Made by a program: the position numbers and the translations under genes. Of a stretch of 64,000 bases of DNA, positions 25,989-35,117 are shown in pieces. Position 1 is the first letter of the stretch. Every line of letters begins with the position of its first letter. This DNA comes from Candidatus Bathyarchaeota archaeon (GTDB lineage: Archaea; Thermoproteota; Bathyarchaeia; Bathyarchaeales; Bathycorpusculaceae), in NCBI GenBank assembly GCA_026014735.1, contig JAOZHT010000001.1, forward strand, positions 868,001 through 932,000. The letters run 5' to 3'. Below the pieces are notes generated by a model. It was given only the letters and a program-made list of their open reading frames with translations, was not told the DNA's origin and did not search any database.

Positions 25989-26444
25989 CTATAACCGTAG
26001 ACGAGTTCCTTTGCGCATATCTTGAGGTGACAGACGATTTTTGGACTCAAACAACTGCCTATACTTAGTAACATCAAACATCCATGCTTCTTGTATTTTG
26101 TAGTTTCGGTCGTAAAGTATCCAAATTAGTTTATCCCAATCATAATTTTGTGCTTTGCCAACAAGCGTAACTACGCTCCCCGTTTTGCCGCTTGGCCGGT
26201 TAGATTTAACCTGATACCTTTCTTTACCAATACAAAAATCACAACCTTTAGTCACAGCAGTGTCTTCGGTTTTTCTACCTAACCCTATCTTTAGACTCGT
26301 TTTAACAAGTTTTGCAGCATCATACTCGGCGATATCACAAGTAATCCGTGGTGCTACAGCAAACCTCTTTTCCCATTCTAACGCTAACTGAACGAGTGTA
26401 TCCCTAAGTTGATCATCTTCAAGCTCTAAAGGTTTATTTCGCAT
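25989..26444 (-). CDS. small PD-(D/E)XK-like protein
   Basis: ATG 26444 follows GGAGGATTATAA. The 151-residue product contains AEYDAAKLV, then a GCDFCIGKERYQVKSNRPSGK segment. The Asp and the Gln-Val-Lys form a compact restriction-enzyme-like site with Gln in place of Glu. The QVKSNRPSGK block is one I associate with small nuclease-like proteins in defence loci, but the family name is not certain. It is the last gene of a four-gene operon and starts 16 bases after the PLD-protein gene ends. Confidence 0.65.
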   Translation of the reverse strand: MRNKPLELEDDQLRDTLVQLALEWEKRFAVAPRITCDIAEYDAAKLVKTSLKIGLGRKTEDTAVTKGCDFCIGKERYQVKSNRPSGKTGSVVTLVGKAQNYDWDKLIWILYDRNYKIQEAWMFDVTKYRQLFESKNRLSPQDMRKGTRLRL

Positions 26445-26460
26445 TTATAATCCTCCTACG

Positions 26461-28902
26461 TTAAACTGGAAGGTAAAATTTAGCATCTGTCTCCTCTCTT
26501 TTCATGCCATCTCTAGGGCACCATTGAATAGGTTTGCTGCCCTTCATTTGCGTTTTTTCCCAACCTCTGTAACCGCATTTAGGGCACTGAGTAAGGGCAA
26601 AATATTCACCCGGACGCTTCAAAAGACTTTTAGCACATTCCGGACAGAGAAATTCTTCAGAATTAATTCTGTATCGTGTTGATTTCTTGCAAGCTCTGCA
26701 AAATTTTTCCTTTATTGGCGCCTTGAGCATTGCGTTAATCTCCATAATATCCTTCGGAGAGAACGACAAGTTTTCAAATTCCTTGTATTCAGCAATGGCT
26801 TTTTTCATTTTTTCCAAAGGTATCGATTGAAGACCAGTTTGTTCCTCGCCATTAAAGCTAGCATTTTGCAATAGTTCTGTAAGATGTCTTTTTAAAAAAG
26901 ACCTTTCTTGGGGCTGACTATTTACAAGCTTCAATATGATCATTGAAAGGAGCACAAACTGAGGCAAGACATCTAAACTTTCAATGATTTTTAGGAAATG
27001 TTTGTTTCCAATTTTGCACTTGAGCTTTTGAAAGTACCCAATTTGATCTCGATAATACCAGTATCGGTTGTTACTTCCAACCAATCGTTTCATCCTTTCG
27101 ATAATCTCAATAACATTTGATGGGCTCGTATTTTTTCGCAAAATAAACCAAATTATGATTTTTTCAATAAAAATAAAGAAATCAAAGATATCCCTTACTC
27201 TTTCTTCGAGATCTTGGTTAACCATTACTTCTTCAGTTAACTCTACAAAGCGTTTCTCGTTTCTGGATAGTATTGTTTTTAAAACATCCGTAGCATCGAG
27301 CACAAATCCATCGTATATCTGAGATGAGTCCTCTAATCCTTCTTCACCAGTTCTATGAATAAACCTTGCTCTTGCTTCATCCAAGGTTTCGGCTAGAATT
27401 CCAAAATCCAGGAATCTTAAGTAATACAACAACATTGTTGGGATATCGGCTGCGGCATCATCCAACCGATTAAGCAACGTGATAAACCCGGCTCGCCCAT
27501 GGGTTTTCTCAATTAAGCGTATCTCTCTTTTTCTAGGAAACTTTTCAAGCATTTCGGTTGAAATCCAACGCTTGTTAGAGACTATTTTACAAGAGGCGTC
27601 ATTCGTTAAAGTGAGTGTTACATAAGCAGATTGTTCACAGTATCGACTAGTTTCTTCACTGAGATTTTCAACGAATTGTCCGTTTTCAGTGATTCTACCG
27701 TTAAGAAGTATAGACTTTGTTTTTGAAGGACTGTTAATCTCTACAAAGGCTTTTTCGAATACTTCTTTTGTAGGCTCAAATTCTAAGATAAGCTTACTGC
27801 CCTCGAGCCTTGCATCGTCTAAATAGAAATCAGAAGTCTCGCCATTTGACGACATACCTCCAATATTAGGGGTAAGCTCGTTAGGGAAGATTTGTTCTAA
27901 AATCAACTCATTATTGTTAAGCAGGTATTGAAAGGCAGTCTTATCCACATTATATTGTAAAAGACTTAATTCGATATTCCCACTATTACTGTTTAACATT
28001 AAAGCGTCGCTTGTGCTGTTAGCGCTTCCAGTTAAACAGTAGGTTCCCCTATCTGTTTCAAATATGATCACTTTTGCGTGAATAAACCTATTAGGGCTGC
28101 CTTTGAACGAAGCTTTGTATACTTTAAGCTTTTTCTCTTCGTTTGCTAATAGATCAATTACTTCGGTAGGAACATTATACGCTCGGTCAGGTTGTAGATA
28201 AAGTTCTATTCGTCCTGAAAAATTACGTGTTATATATTTTAATACGGTCCCAGCTGTGTCAAAGAACGGAGACAAGATTTTAATGGTCCTTACCTCAGTT
28301 CCTGATAGTATCTCCTTTGTTTGTTTTAGAATACCGTTGTCAAGATTATGTAATATCCAGTCGGTTCTTTGAGGAATAATTGGCGATTGGTTAAGCCAAG
28401 GTACCTGAAGCGTCTTGTTTAAACGGTCAATGTGTTTATCACTTTTTATGTACCCCTTAGTCACTAAACCTTTTAGAAACTCCTTCATTTCAAAGAAGAG
28501 AGAAAGTACTGTTTTGTCGTTTTCTGATTGAGTGTATTTTATTAGCGTGAAAATTTCAGCATCTTCTGTTAGACCGTTTTTCGTCATGTTAGCGCTCGAA
28601 ACTATAAGTGTACCTTCGAATTCTGACGTCATTAAGACAAATTTAGGGTGAAAGAGTCTATGTGAAATGGGCTCAATAAAATAGGAAACGCCAGCATTTT
28701 TAGCGCTCTTAAAAGTACTCTCATAATGAGAGCGATCGATTAATGAAATTATTGTACTAGCGTCTTTTGATTGGAATATGTTTAAGAGAACATCCTCAAA
28801 AAAAGCACAATCGAATCCATAAGTACCCAGTAGAATATTGTCGAAGTCACTATCAATTTCTTTAAGAGTGGTAATAAATTCTTTATGAATTGGCGGCGAC
28901 AT
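26461..28902 (-). CDS. phospholipase D-superfamily protein with C-terminal zinc ribbons
   Basis: This 813-residue protein has two HxK motifs: RLFHPKFVLM with SSANMTKNGL near residues 82-111, and NRFIHAKVIIFE with TGSANSTSDAL near 268-298. This is the pseudo-dimeric arrangement of PLD nucleases; the Asp of HKD is replaced in both. A long helical middle follows, then two zinc ribbons (CRACKKS/CPECAKS and CPKCGYR/CPRDG, about 720-800). PLD proteins of this kind cleave nucleic acids in several defence systems. It starts 7 bases after the stop of the 573-residue protein gene. Confidence 0.82.
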   Translation of the reverse strand: MSPPIHKEFITTLKEIDSDFDNILLGTYGFDCAFFEDVLLNIFQSKDASTIISLIDRSHYESTFKSAKNAGVSYFIEPISHRLFHPKFVLMTSEFEGTLIVSSANMTKNGLTEDAEIFTLIKYTQSENDKTVLSLFFEMKEFLKGLVTKGYIKSDKHIDRLNKTLQVPWLNQSPIIPQRTDWILHNLDNGILKQTKEILSGTEVRTIKILSPFFDTAGTVLKYITRNFSGRIELYLQPDRAYNVPTEVIDLLANEEKKLKVYKASFKGSPNRFIHAKVIIFETDRGTYCLTGSANSTSDALMLNSNSGNIELSLLQYNVDKTAFQYLLNNNELILEQIFPNELTPNIGGMSSNGETSDFYLDDARLEGSKLILEFEPTKEVFEKAFVEINSPSKTKSILLNGRITENGQFVENLSEETSRYCEQSAYVTLTLTNDASCKIVSNKRWISTEMLEKFPRKREIRLIEKTHGRAGFITLLNRLDDAAADIPTMLLYYLRFLDFGILAETLDEARARFIHRTGEEGLEDSSQIYDGFVLDATDVLKTILSRNEKRFVELTEEVMVNQDLEERVRDIFDFFIFIEKIIIWFILRKNTSPSNVIEIIERMKRLVGSNNRYWYYRDQIGYFQKLKCKIGNKHFLKIIESLDVLPQFVLLSMIILKLVNSQPQERSFLKRHLTELLQNASFNGEEQTGLQSIPLEKMKKAIAEYKEFENLSFSPKDIMEINAMLKAPIKEKFCRACKKSTRYRINSEEFLCPECAKSLLKRPGEYFALTQCPKCGYRGWEKTQMKGSKPIQWCPRDGMKREETDAKFYLPV

Positions 28903-28909
28903 AGTGATT

Positions 28910-30631
28910 TCACAATAATAGTTTTTTCAACCAAATCTTTCCATCAATAGTGAGTTCGTGAATTCCGTTGTCAGTTGTAGTTAAGCCTAAGTCATCCAAA
29001 ATAGACGTGCATGTGCTAAATCGTGAGTTTCTCAATCGTGGTGTGTAGTCTCTATCGAGCCTATAGACACTTCCATCCTCATGGAACCAGGTTTTTGGGA
29101 GATTATATAATGAGGAGTTACGTTCTTTTACGTTGTTAATAGTAATCGCCTGAGTAATAATGTAATCATGGGAGATCCAAAAAACAAAATCTTTTAGCGA
29201 AAATTGGTTCTCTAGCTTTATGGTTAATTCATTAACGAAACGTGCAACGCCAAGGTCAGTTTTTTCTCTCGACCTATCTTTAGATTGTATAATTAACCAT
29301 CTCCATGATTCATTTGTTGATGTCAATCTCCAGTAGAATCGCAAGTAAATTAAAAGGAGAACGACAGAAGCCTGCGTTAAGTGCCACACCAAATCAGAGG
29401 TGCCTGCTCTAACTTCCTTGTATAGTTCTTGAATTAATGCGCTTTCATTGTATTCTACAAGTAGATTGCATTTCAAGTCAAATTCGAGACTGGTGTTTCT
29501 GTCCCATTCGCTTTGGTCCGAGAGGACCGATTTAATTAAGAAGTTAATAATTCTGGTTAGCTGAAGGTCACTTGGTTCTCCTTTAAAGTTAGAAATTATT
29601 GATTTATTCAATTCGTCAATTGACTGCTGAGTGTTGAAAAGTGCAACAAACTGCTCTAAAGACAATCCGTCTTTCTTGTTTATGCTCAATTGTTTTAAAA
29701 AGCAGCATAGAAAAGTCTCGCAAGCGAAAGAAAAATAGTCGTGCGCTCTAAACTGTTTCCATTTATCAAGAGTGTCTTCCAATGGTTGAGGGCAAGAATA
29801 ATCCGTAGCATTTTCATCTAAAAGGTATTGCCTAAAGTATAGAATATCTAAAAAGACTTGATCATTAACCCTTTCGTACTTACTTCCAATGCTATCAACA
29901 ATATGCATTAGCAATGCGAGGGTACGCTGCCTGTCCTTGTTATTACCAAAAAGTATCGCTTCTTCGTTTGTTCCAAGAATTATTTCTCGGAGCATGTTCC
30001 TTTCTAAATTGTTCTTTGGGAGCAAACAAAGGCAGCAATTCTCTCCGTAATCATAAAAAACGGATTTAGGTATGCTATCTTTTCCAATAAACTCTGTAAA
30101 ATACTTAGTCTTTGCTATGTTCTCTTCAAAAGCATTAGCTAAGCGTTCACCTAAGGGAGTGAGTGTATGGCGTAATTGATCTTGGTTAGTTAATCCTAAG
30201 TTAAAAATTGATGCTTGATAATAATAGCCGTAACCACCAAGGTCGTTATGTAAGTGTTTAAAGTTTTTAAGGTCAATATTAGATCCGCTATTTCGCCATT
30301 TTGGGTTTGAATCCCTTAATCCTTGAATACTTGAGTGACTTTCATCATTATGCATTATGTCGTTATGAGCAATACATGCCATAGTGTATGCTCTTTCACG
30401 GTCAAAGAAAGCTACTTGGAAATCCTTGAGAGTTTTTAGTTGTTCTTTTTCTATCACGTTCTTGATTGCCCAAACATAGAACGAATAATAACGAGCTCTA
30501 GTGGTTAAAGCCACTATTCCAGTCAGCATATCAGTTGTTATTCGGTCAGCTATCTTATCAAAGCCCAAAGGATCAAGTGTTTGTGAACCAATAGTCATTT
30601 GTTTTGTCCAGACTGGATTAAGCGTTGACAT
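28910..30631 (-). CDS. unrecognised 573-residue protein, partner of PLD protein
   Basis: I do not recognise this family. The protein is soluble and mainly helical. It begins with VWTKQMTIGSQTLDPLG and has a DMLTGIVALTTRARYYSFYVWA segment, a CCLCLL patch near residue 205 and a C-terminal wing-like region (RFSTCTSILDDLGL, TIDGKIWLKKLL). It sits between the 95-residue and PLD genes with gaps of 14 and 7 bases. A structural or sensing subunit of the same complex is inferred from gene order only. Confidence 0.75.
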   Translation of the reverse strand: MSTLNPVWTKQMTIGSQTLDPLGFDKIADRITTDMLTGIVALTTRARYYSFYVWAIKNVIEKEQLKTLKDFQVAFFDRERAYTMACIAHNDIMHNDESHSSIQGLRDSNPKWRNSGSNIDLKNFKHLHNDLGGYGYYYQASIFNLGLTNQDQLRHTLTPLGERLANAFEENIAKTKYFTEFIGKDSIPKSVFYDYGENCCLCLLPKNNLERNMLREIILGTNEEAILFGNNKDRQRTLALLMHIVDSIGSKYERVNDQVFLDILYFRQYLLDENATDYSCPQPLEDTLDKWKQFRAHDYFSFACETFLCCFLKQLSINKKDGLSLEQFVALFNTQQSIDELNKSIISNFKGEPSDLQLTRIINFLIKSVLSDQSEWDRNTSLEFDLKCNLLVEYNESALIQELYKEVRAGTSDLVWHLTQASVVLLLIYLRFYWRLTSTNESWRWLIIQSKDRSREKTDLGVARFVNELTIKLENQFSLKDFVFWISHDYIITQAITINNVKERNSSLYNLPKTWFHEDGSVYRLDRDYTPRLRNSRFSTCTSILDDLGLTTTDNGIHELTIDGKIWLKKLLL

Positions 30632-30645
30632 GTTAATCCCAATAA

Positions 30646-30933
30646 CTATTTGACAAACCCAAAGTCTCTAAGAATAGCCCATGCATAAGCCGGACGCTCG
30701 TCAGCTACTAATCGCCTATAATCCGCTGGTCCTCCAATTACAGTGCCTTGGCTTAGTAGTTCAACTGCTTTTTCTAGATTTTTTCTGCTAACGTATTGCT
30801 CTTTAGCAGGAAGGTCTATTATTATTTCCTCCTTAGTTATTTTTAAGACCTTAAATGACTTGCCCGTCTTAGTTTTACTAATAGAATTGCTGCAAAATCT
30901 ACTTTCAATTACTTTCCAATCTAATTTGGACAT
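30646..30933 (-). CDS. 95-residue protein, first gene of the PLD operon
   Basis: This is a small soluble protein whose C-terminal YRRLVADERPAYAWAILRDF is probably a helix pair. The middle is a Lys-rich beta region. No family is recognised. It opens the operon 95-aa / 573-aa / PLD / PD-(D/E)XK. Small leading genes in such operons are often regulators or adaptors; that is inference here. Confidence 0.65.
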   Translation of the reverse strand: MSKLDWKVIESRFCSNSISKTKTGKSFKVLKITKEEIIIDLPAKEQYVSRKNLEKAVELLSQGTVIGGPADYRRLVADERPAYAWAILRDFGFVK

Positions 30934-31023
30934 AGTCCTTAGTTGCTAGATCGGTAAATAAAGTTTGGTATTATAACTCGAGGTATCGCTAATTTGGCAA
31001 GCTTTTTCCTTATTTACCGCTTT

Positions 31024-31461
31024 CTATTTCGATAGCCTGACTGCTTGTACCATTCTACCCTTAGTGTTCTTAGCCTTGGTATATGAAACAATGTTTGCCA
31101 ATGATAAAATATCACAAATATGAGGGGCAGTTTTGTACTGGGATAAGGTGCTGTTTCTCCAGATTTCATCTTCCAAGGAACCGACTTCATAAGGTGGTTG
31201 CAATTTAGCACCTATAACTACCGCATGTTCCCGATTAGCTTGAAGGTATTCGACTACTCTTTGAAACATCCAAAAATAAAGTGGTAAAGCTGGCCACTTG
31301 CTACCAACGAATTCAACCTTAACACGTTCATTATCAACACAAATAATTCTTATGCTGTACCTTCTTCTCCTTGAAAAACCGGCTCTTGGCGATTCGAATT
31401 CTTTACCGATATTAGCATTAAGCCATTCCAGAGCCTTTTCTAATAGAATGTCTTGACTCAA
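31024..31461 (-). CDS. hypothetical protein
   Basis: This is a 145-residue soluble protein. A basic patch (GFSRRRRYSIRI) is followed by beta strands (VKVEFVGSKW) and YFWMFQRVVEYLQAN. It may bind nucleic acid, but no family is recognised. It is on the same strand as the PLD operon with 90 bases between, so it might be its first gene. 31462-31649 is AT-rich and shows no gene. Confidence 0.6.
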   Translation of the reverse strand: MSQDILLEKALEWLNANIGKEFESPRAGFSRRRRYSIRIICVDNERVKVEFVGSKWPALPLYFWMFQRVVEYLQANREHAVVIGAKLQPPYEVGSLEDEIWRNSTLSQYKTAPHICDILSLANIVSYTKAKNTKGRMVQAVRLSK

Positions 31462-31649
31462 GACAAATCACTTACTTACAGTTAGCGCTATACACTTAAG
31501 AAGCTAACTAATTGAAATTAGTAAAGCGCACGCTCATTGCAACATACCACTAAAATCATTGTAACCGCTTTGTTGTTTACTAATTTCTAAATCTTAAATA
31601 AGCTTCATTTTATGTTTATTCTAAAAATTTAAGCTAATAATAAATTAAA

Positions 31650-31674
31650 AAAATAGGAAATAGAAAACATCTGG
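31650..31674 (-). terminator. T-rich terminator of the minus-strand regulator operon
   Basis: On the minus strand, immediately after the stop at 31675, the sequence reads ATGTTTTCTATTTCCTATTT and more T. T-runs end transcription in archaea. The TTTTCTATTT core recurs after plus-strand genes at about 34655 and 42552. Confidence 0.5.
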
Positions 31675-32148
31675 TTAGGGCTTTCCAGAGTTCTCCTTTT
31701 CCTCTTTACCTGTTTTCGGGTCGTTGTCTAAACCAATGATTTTAGTATCAATGTAGGATCGGTTTACTATATCTTTGAAATAGGGGCAGGTCGGCATTGA
31801 ATTATCCATTATGCAGTCGTTTTCTGGGCATTTTTTCCAGTGTTCAATTGTTCCACAGCAATGAAGGGCATGTGCCAAAGCATCATAGGTTCTAATTGTG
31901 CCATCTGACATTGTTTTTGTTCTAATCGTCCCCTCAGCTTCACGCTTAGCGATATGCTTCAGCAATTGAAGAACCAGTAAGTGCTGTTCTACGAATGGTT
32001 GTGGAGCGAATAGCTTCATTTCTTCCATGAATCGATCTCTTTTTCTGTCATCGTAGTAGGAATGTTCTATTTCAAGCATTATGAATTCATCGAGGAGATC
32101 GCTTATCCGCTGCTGATATTGTTTTAAATTGCTTTTATTATTCACCAA
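31675..32148 (-). CDS. hypothetical Cys/His-containing protein
   Basis: This is a 157-residue soluble protein. It has a helical N-terminal half and a C-terminal cluster HALHCCGTIEHWKKCPENDC followed by CPYF, with enough Cys and His for a metal site. It overlaps the upstream 437-residue gene by 11 bases and is thus translationally coupled. Similar Cys clusters occur in small proteins at 34742-35492 in the same element. The function is unknown. Confidence 0.6.
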   Translation of the reverse strand: MVNNKSNLKQYQQRISDLLDEFIMLEIEHSYYDDRKRDRFMEEMKLFAPQPFVEQHLLVLQLLKHIAKREAEGTIRTKTMSDGTIRTYDALAHALHCCGTIEHWKKCPENDCIMDNSMPTCPYFKDIVNRSYIDTKIIGLDNDPKTGKEEKENSGKP

Positions 32149-33451
32149 TCAAACCCCCATCTTCAGCTTCAGCGCTATAGAGCGCGTAAAAGCCATGCTT
32201 CGGTTGGTAGATCTGTTTTTCATTCACCATTTGGCTTAGTGTGTTGCTTATCGTTGCAGTGCATACAGAAGTATGGTCGTTAGCGTATCTGTCGATGTCC
32301 ATATGTTGTTTGGGGCCAGACTTGAGGAGTTCCAATATTAGCTCTTTTACTTCTTCTCGCGGTCGCTTTTTCTTCTTTCGTGAGGTTGTAAAGTCTTCGA
32401 CAAACCAGGGGTTTACCTTGAACTCAATAAAGTGACCGAGTCGTTTCATTATGAATTCTTCGTCTTCAGCAGTGTACTCAACCTTTTCTAAATTGCTAAA
32501 ATTATTTTCAACCGCGTTTCTTATGAAAGCGTGAGCTGCCATTTCTCTGAGGATATCACCCCAAGTTCTAACGTTTATGATGTCAGCGAACCGTTTTTTC
32601 TCAACTTTGAACTCGTCTTTAATTAGGTCCGATAGCGATTCTATGATTGTTTGTTGAGTGCTTTTTGAAGGCGTATTTAGAGTCTTAACCGAGACCTTGG
32701 AAAGCTCAATATTTGTGTGCTTTAGTTTTTGGCGTAGTTCCAAGTCCAGTTTTGTATCCTCCATAAGAATGCTCTTCGCCTGTTCGTCAGAAATTTCATT
32801 CTGAACGACATGATATCGGTAGAGGTGGCCGGAAGCTTTTAGGTAAGTGTATGTTCGGTTGTCTATTGGTCGTGTAGCTGCCCAAAATGTCGCTCTTGAG
32901 CAGAAGCTTAATTCACCTTTGCAGGGGTCATAAAGAATCCCTTGTTCTCGTAAGGCACTTATTTTTTTAGCTGGGAACTCTTCTTGGCTTAATTTTATCA
33001 GGTGTCTGCTAACTTGCCCATTTTCCATGATGGTGTTGAGAACGTTTACTTTGTCGCGCATTTGGGTACTTGAGCCAAGAAAGCTTGTTAATTCGTCGAT
33101 TTTTGCTATGTCTGTATCGACAAAGAGTGGTGGTGTTATGTGTGTTCCATCATTGCTAATGCTACCAAACAAGACCTCGGTACTGCACCCACTAACGTTT
33201 TCGATTTTGTAGCTTTCAGGAATGCATTTGATGAACTCGTCGATGCTTGTGCTCTTTAGGTAACCTTGGTCTCGGTATAATAATACGTGCTGATTTGTTC
33301 GTATCGTTGGGTTGTTGCTGAATCTTGGAAGTCTTGTAGTTGCAAAAGATAGTTCGAGTTCCATAAATGTCTCTGCGCCTATTTCGCCAGCGATTTTCCG
33401 TCCGTGCTCTTGGGCAATGTCTAGGGGATTTTGAGAAACATCAGATGCCAT
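32138..33451 (-). CDS. unrecognised protein with C-terminal winged helix
   Basis: ATG 33451 (MASDVSQNP), preceded by GAGAGGAT, is a better start than 33478 and gives 437 residues. The C-terminal 90 residues contain a basic RKKKKRPREEV stretch and a winged-helix (LLKSGPKQHMDID, TATISNTLSQMVNE, GFYAL). The N-terminal 330 residues are unrecognised. A DNA-binding role in regulation or replication of the element is possible, since no other replication protein is apparent. The ATG overlaps the stop of the upstream ORF at 33441-33758. Confidence 0.65.
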   Translation of the reverse strand: MASDVSQNPLDIAQEHGRKIAGEIGAETFMELELSFATTRLPRFSNNPTIRTNQHVLLYRDQGYLKSTSIDEFIKCIPESYKIENVSGCSTEVLFGSISNDGTHITPPLFVDTDIAKIDELTSFLGSSTQMRDKVNVLNTIMENGQVSRHLIKLSQEEFPAKKISALREQGILYDPCKGELSFCSRATFWAATRPIDNRTYTYLKASGHLYRYHVVQNEISDEQAKSILMEDTKLDLELRQKLKHTNIELSKVSVKTLNTPSKSTQQTIIESLSDLIKDEFKVEKKRFADIINVRTWGDILREMAAHAFIRNAVENNFSNLEKVEYTAEDEEFIMKRLGHFIEFKVNPWFVEDFTTSRKKKKRPREEVKELILELLKSGPKQHMDIDRYANDHTSVCTATISNTLSQMVNEKQIYQPKHGFYALYSAEAEDGGLIGE

Positions 33452-33758
33452 TGTTATCCTCTCGTCCGTTATTTGCAAATTTTTTGCAACACCTCAACCA
33501 TTCTACTTCGGATCGTCCGAGTTCATAGAAATCAAGAGCGAAGTCGATTGCTTGTGCAATATCCACTTGGCCACTAAAATCGGCCACAAGTTCCCTACAA
33601 TCCACCATTTTATTATGATGCTGAAGCCTTACTCTTACAGCAATTGTTTCTCCCTCTGCTATAACTTTAACCTCACAATCTCGCCTGTCTTTCCAAATAA
33701 GCTCCGATTGCTTAAGGGCTTCAGCGTTTTCTTTTGCTTCTTGTTCTTTATTTAACGT
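33441..33758 (-). CDS. 105-residue protein with apparent ACG start
   Basis: The frame runs from a stop just upstream of 33758 to TGA 33441, overlapping the next gene's ATG. The translation is clearly protein-like, for example ALKQSELIWKDRRDCEVKV, then VRVRLQHHNKMVDCRELV and QAIDFALDFYELGRSEVEWL. No ATG, GTG or TTG opens the early part, but ACG at 33758 lies 8 bases after AAGGTGA. Initiation at ACG, or a T-to-C change in a former ATG, is inferred. A downstream in-frame ATG would remove about 46 residues. It is the first gene of the regulator operon and divergent from 33838. Confidence 0.55.
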   Translation of the reverse strand, partial: TLNKEQEAKENAEALKQSELIWKDRRDCEVKVIAEGETIAVRVRLQHHNKMVDCRELVADFSGQVDIAQAIDFALDFYELGRSEVEWLRCCKKFANNGREDNNGI

Positions 33759-33837
33759 TTTTTAATTCACCTTAGCTGACGAATGGTTTAAAAAATATAT
33801 CATCATTAAGCCAAGAGTCCCTTGGAAGTCCGGCATA

Positions 33838-34572
33838 ATGGCACGCAATAATTTGATAGATAAAAAAGCGATTATCATTATGAAAGCACTTGCATTGAAT
33901 GGTTTCGCGTCAAAGTATACACTTGCTGGCAGATCAAGCGGAAAAACCAAGGCTGGAATAACCGAAATACCACGATCAACAATACTTGAAAGATTAAGCA
34001 TTCTCTGTGACAACGGGTACGTGAAAAAATGCGGACAGCAAACCAAGCCACCTAGCAGCCCAGGAAGGCCAAAAACACAAAAAAATTCTCTACAAATCAA
34101 GCACGAGAATGTTGATTTATATTGTCTAACTTGGCGCGGGCTCGAACGCATCTTTATGGCGGATCGAGAAGTAAGGCAAAAATGGGGTACGGTGCAGCAG
34201 TATTATCCAAATGAGACATTCAATCCGTGGTTTAGCTTTGCGTCCGAATGGGAAAACAATCAAAAGCTTAGTCAAATCTTTCCACTAAAAATAAAATACT
34301 GTTTATCACCAACAAATCACTATAAACCAAGTGCAAGTCTTTTTGTTGAAAGCATTATTTTCTCCACCGCTAAAGAAGGGATATTCACGGAGGGACTCTC
34401 TGAAGCTATTGGTTTAATCGGCAAATACGATGATAGGCTAGACTTTGACTTGAAGCGTGTGCTTAACAAAGTAATACCAGTTTACCAAACGGTAGTTCAG
34501 CAGGGTAATAAGTTTAAAGAGATACTCCATTCCTATCCGCAACTTTCTAGCAAATTTGAAAAAACAAATTAG
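33838..34572 (+). CDS. winged-helix protein
   Basis: This is a 244-residue protein. The N-terminal 110 residues carry a winged helix (AIIIMKALALNGFASKYTLA, STILERLSILCDNGYVKKCG, a Pro/Lys-rich wing, LYCLTWRGLERI), resembling archaeal PadR/MarR-like regulators of mobile elements. The C-terminal half is helical and unrecognised. It lies divergent from the 105-residue ORF, 79 bases away, and likely controls that intergenic promoter region. A T-rich terminator follows. Confidence 0.7.
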   Translation: MARNNLIDKKAIIIMKALALNGFASKYTLAGRSSGKTKAGITEIPRSTILERLSILCDNGYVKKCGQQTKPPSSPGRPKTQKNSLQIKHENVDLYCLTWRGLERIFMADREVRQKWGTVQQYYPNETFNPWFSFASEWENNQKLSQIFPLKIKYCLSPTNHYKPSASLFVESIIFSTAKEGIFTEGLSEAIGLIGKYDDRLDFDLKRVLNKVIPVYQTVVQQGNKFKEILHSYPQLSSKFEKTN

Positions 34573-34654
34573 CTTTTGACTGTTAGTCGCTTACTTCAAG
34601 ACCACCCGATTTCTCAAAAAAACGCTTTCCATATACCAGCGATAATTTGGTTTT

Positions 34655-34682
34655 TATCTTCTATTTTCTATTTTTAGATTTT
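34655..34682 (+). terminator. T-rich terminator after the winged-helix gene
   Basis: TTTATCTTCTATTTTCTATT followed by more T lies about 85 bases after the stop at 34572. It shares the TTTTCTATTT core with the sites at 31650 and 42552. Confidence 0.45.
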
Positions 34683-34741
34683 AGTGTCCTTACTTGACCT
34701 TCCATTGTGTCGTATTTAATCAGTTTTTTTTGATGATTAAA

Positions 34742-34918
34742 ATGAGTGAGATAGAAAGTATTGAACGTAAGTTAAAGATTCTAAACTTGAATAAATGTCT
34801 GAATTGCGCCGTTTTTTCTTCTTGCGAGGAGCCATTAAAAGAAGACGTCGCCGAATGCGAGTTGTTTGATGAATTGCCCGATAAAATGCAGGTTATAATT
34901 ACTAAGCTGGTCGAATAG
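34742..34918 (+). CDS. small Cys-rich protein (first of a tandem pair)
   Basis: ATG 34742 gives 58 residues; ATG 34733 is also in frame. After a helix (IESIERKLKILN) comes NKCLNCAVFSSCEE and a later AECELF, so four Cys are arranged CX2CX5C...C. This suits zinc or iron-sulfur binding. The next gene begins 3 bases later and has the same helix-plus-Cys plan. The function is unknown. Confidence 0.5.
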   Translation: MSEIESIERKLKILNLNKCLNCAVFSSCEEPLKEDVAECELFDELPDKMQVIITKLVE

Positions 34919-34920
34919 TC

Positions 34921-35103
34921 ATGAATAGAAGCAACATTGTGCTGAGACAGAAGAAAAGCATGTTAGAGCGGTGTATAAACTGCTTAAATCTCGATAAATG
35001 CTGTTTAGCCAACAAATGCACTGCTGTCTGTCAAGAGTTTACTTCTGTTGCTTTGGTTGACCGTCTAATTTTTGTTAATTTGTTAGAGTTTAGCAGAAAC
35101 TAA
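34921..35103 (+). CDS. small Cys-rich protein (second of a tandem pair)
   Basis: This 60-residue protein contains ERCINCLNLDKCCLANKC and TAVCQEF, six Cys in all. It parallels the preceding gene (CX2CX5C core) and probably arose by duplication. It lies 3 bases after that gene and 15 bases before the next, in one transcript. It may be a metal-binding accessory or a small regulator. Confidence 0.5.
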   Translation: MNRSNIVLRQKKSMLERCINCLNLDKCCLANKCTAVCQEFTSVALVDRLIFVNLLEFSRN

Positions 35104-35117
35104 CCAAAGGTGTTTTT

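Noticed and set aside
26461-30631. DISARM or Mokosh system
   Set aside because: A PLD protein is present, but DrmA/DrmB, a methyltransferase and the Mokosh helicase arrangement are not in the same operon.
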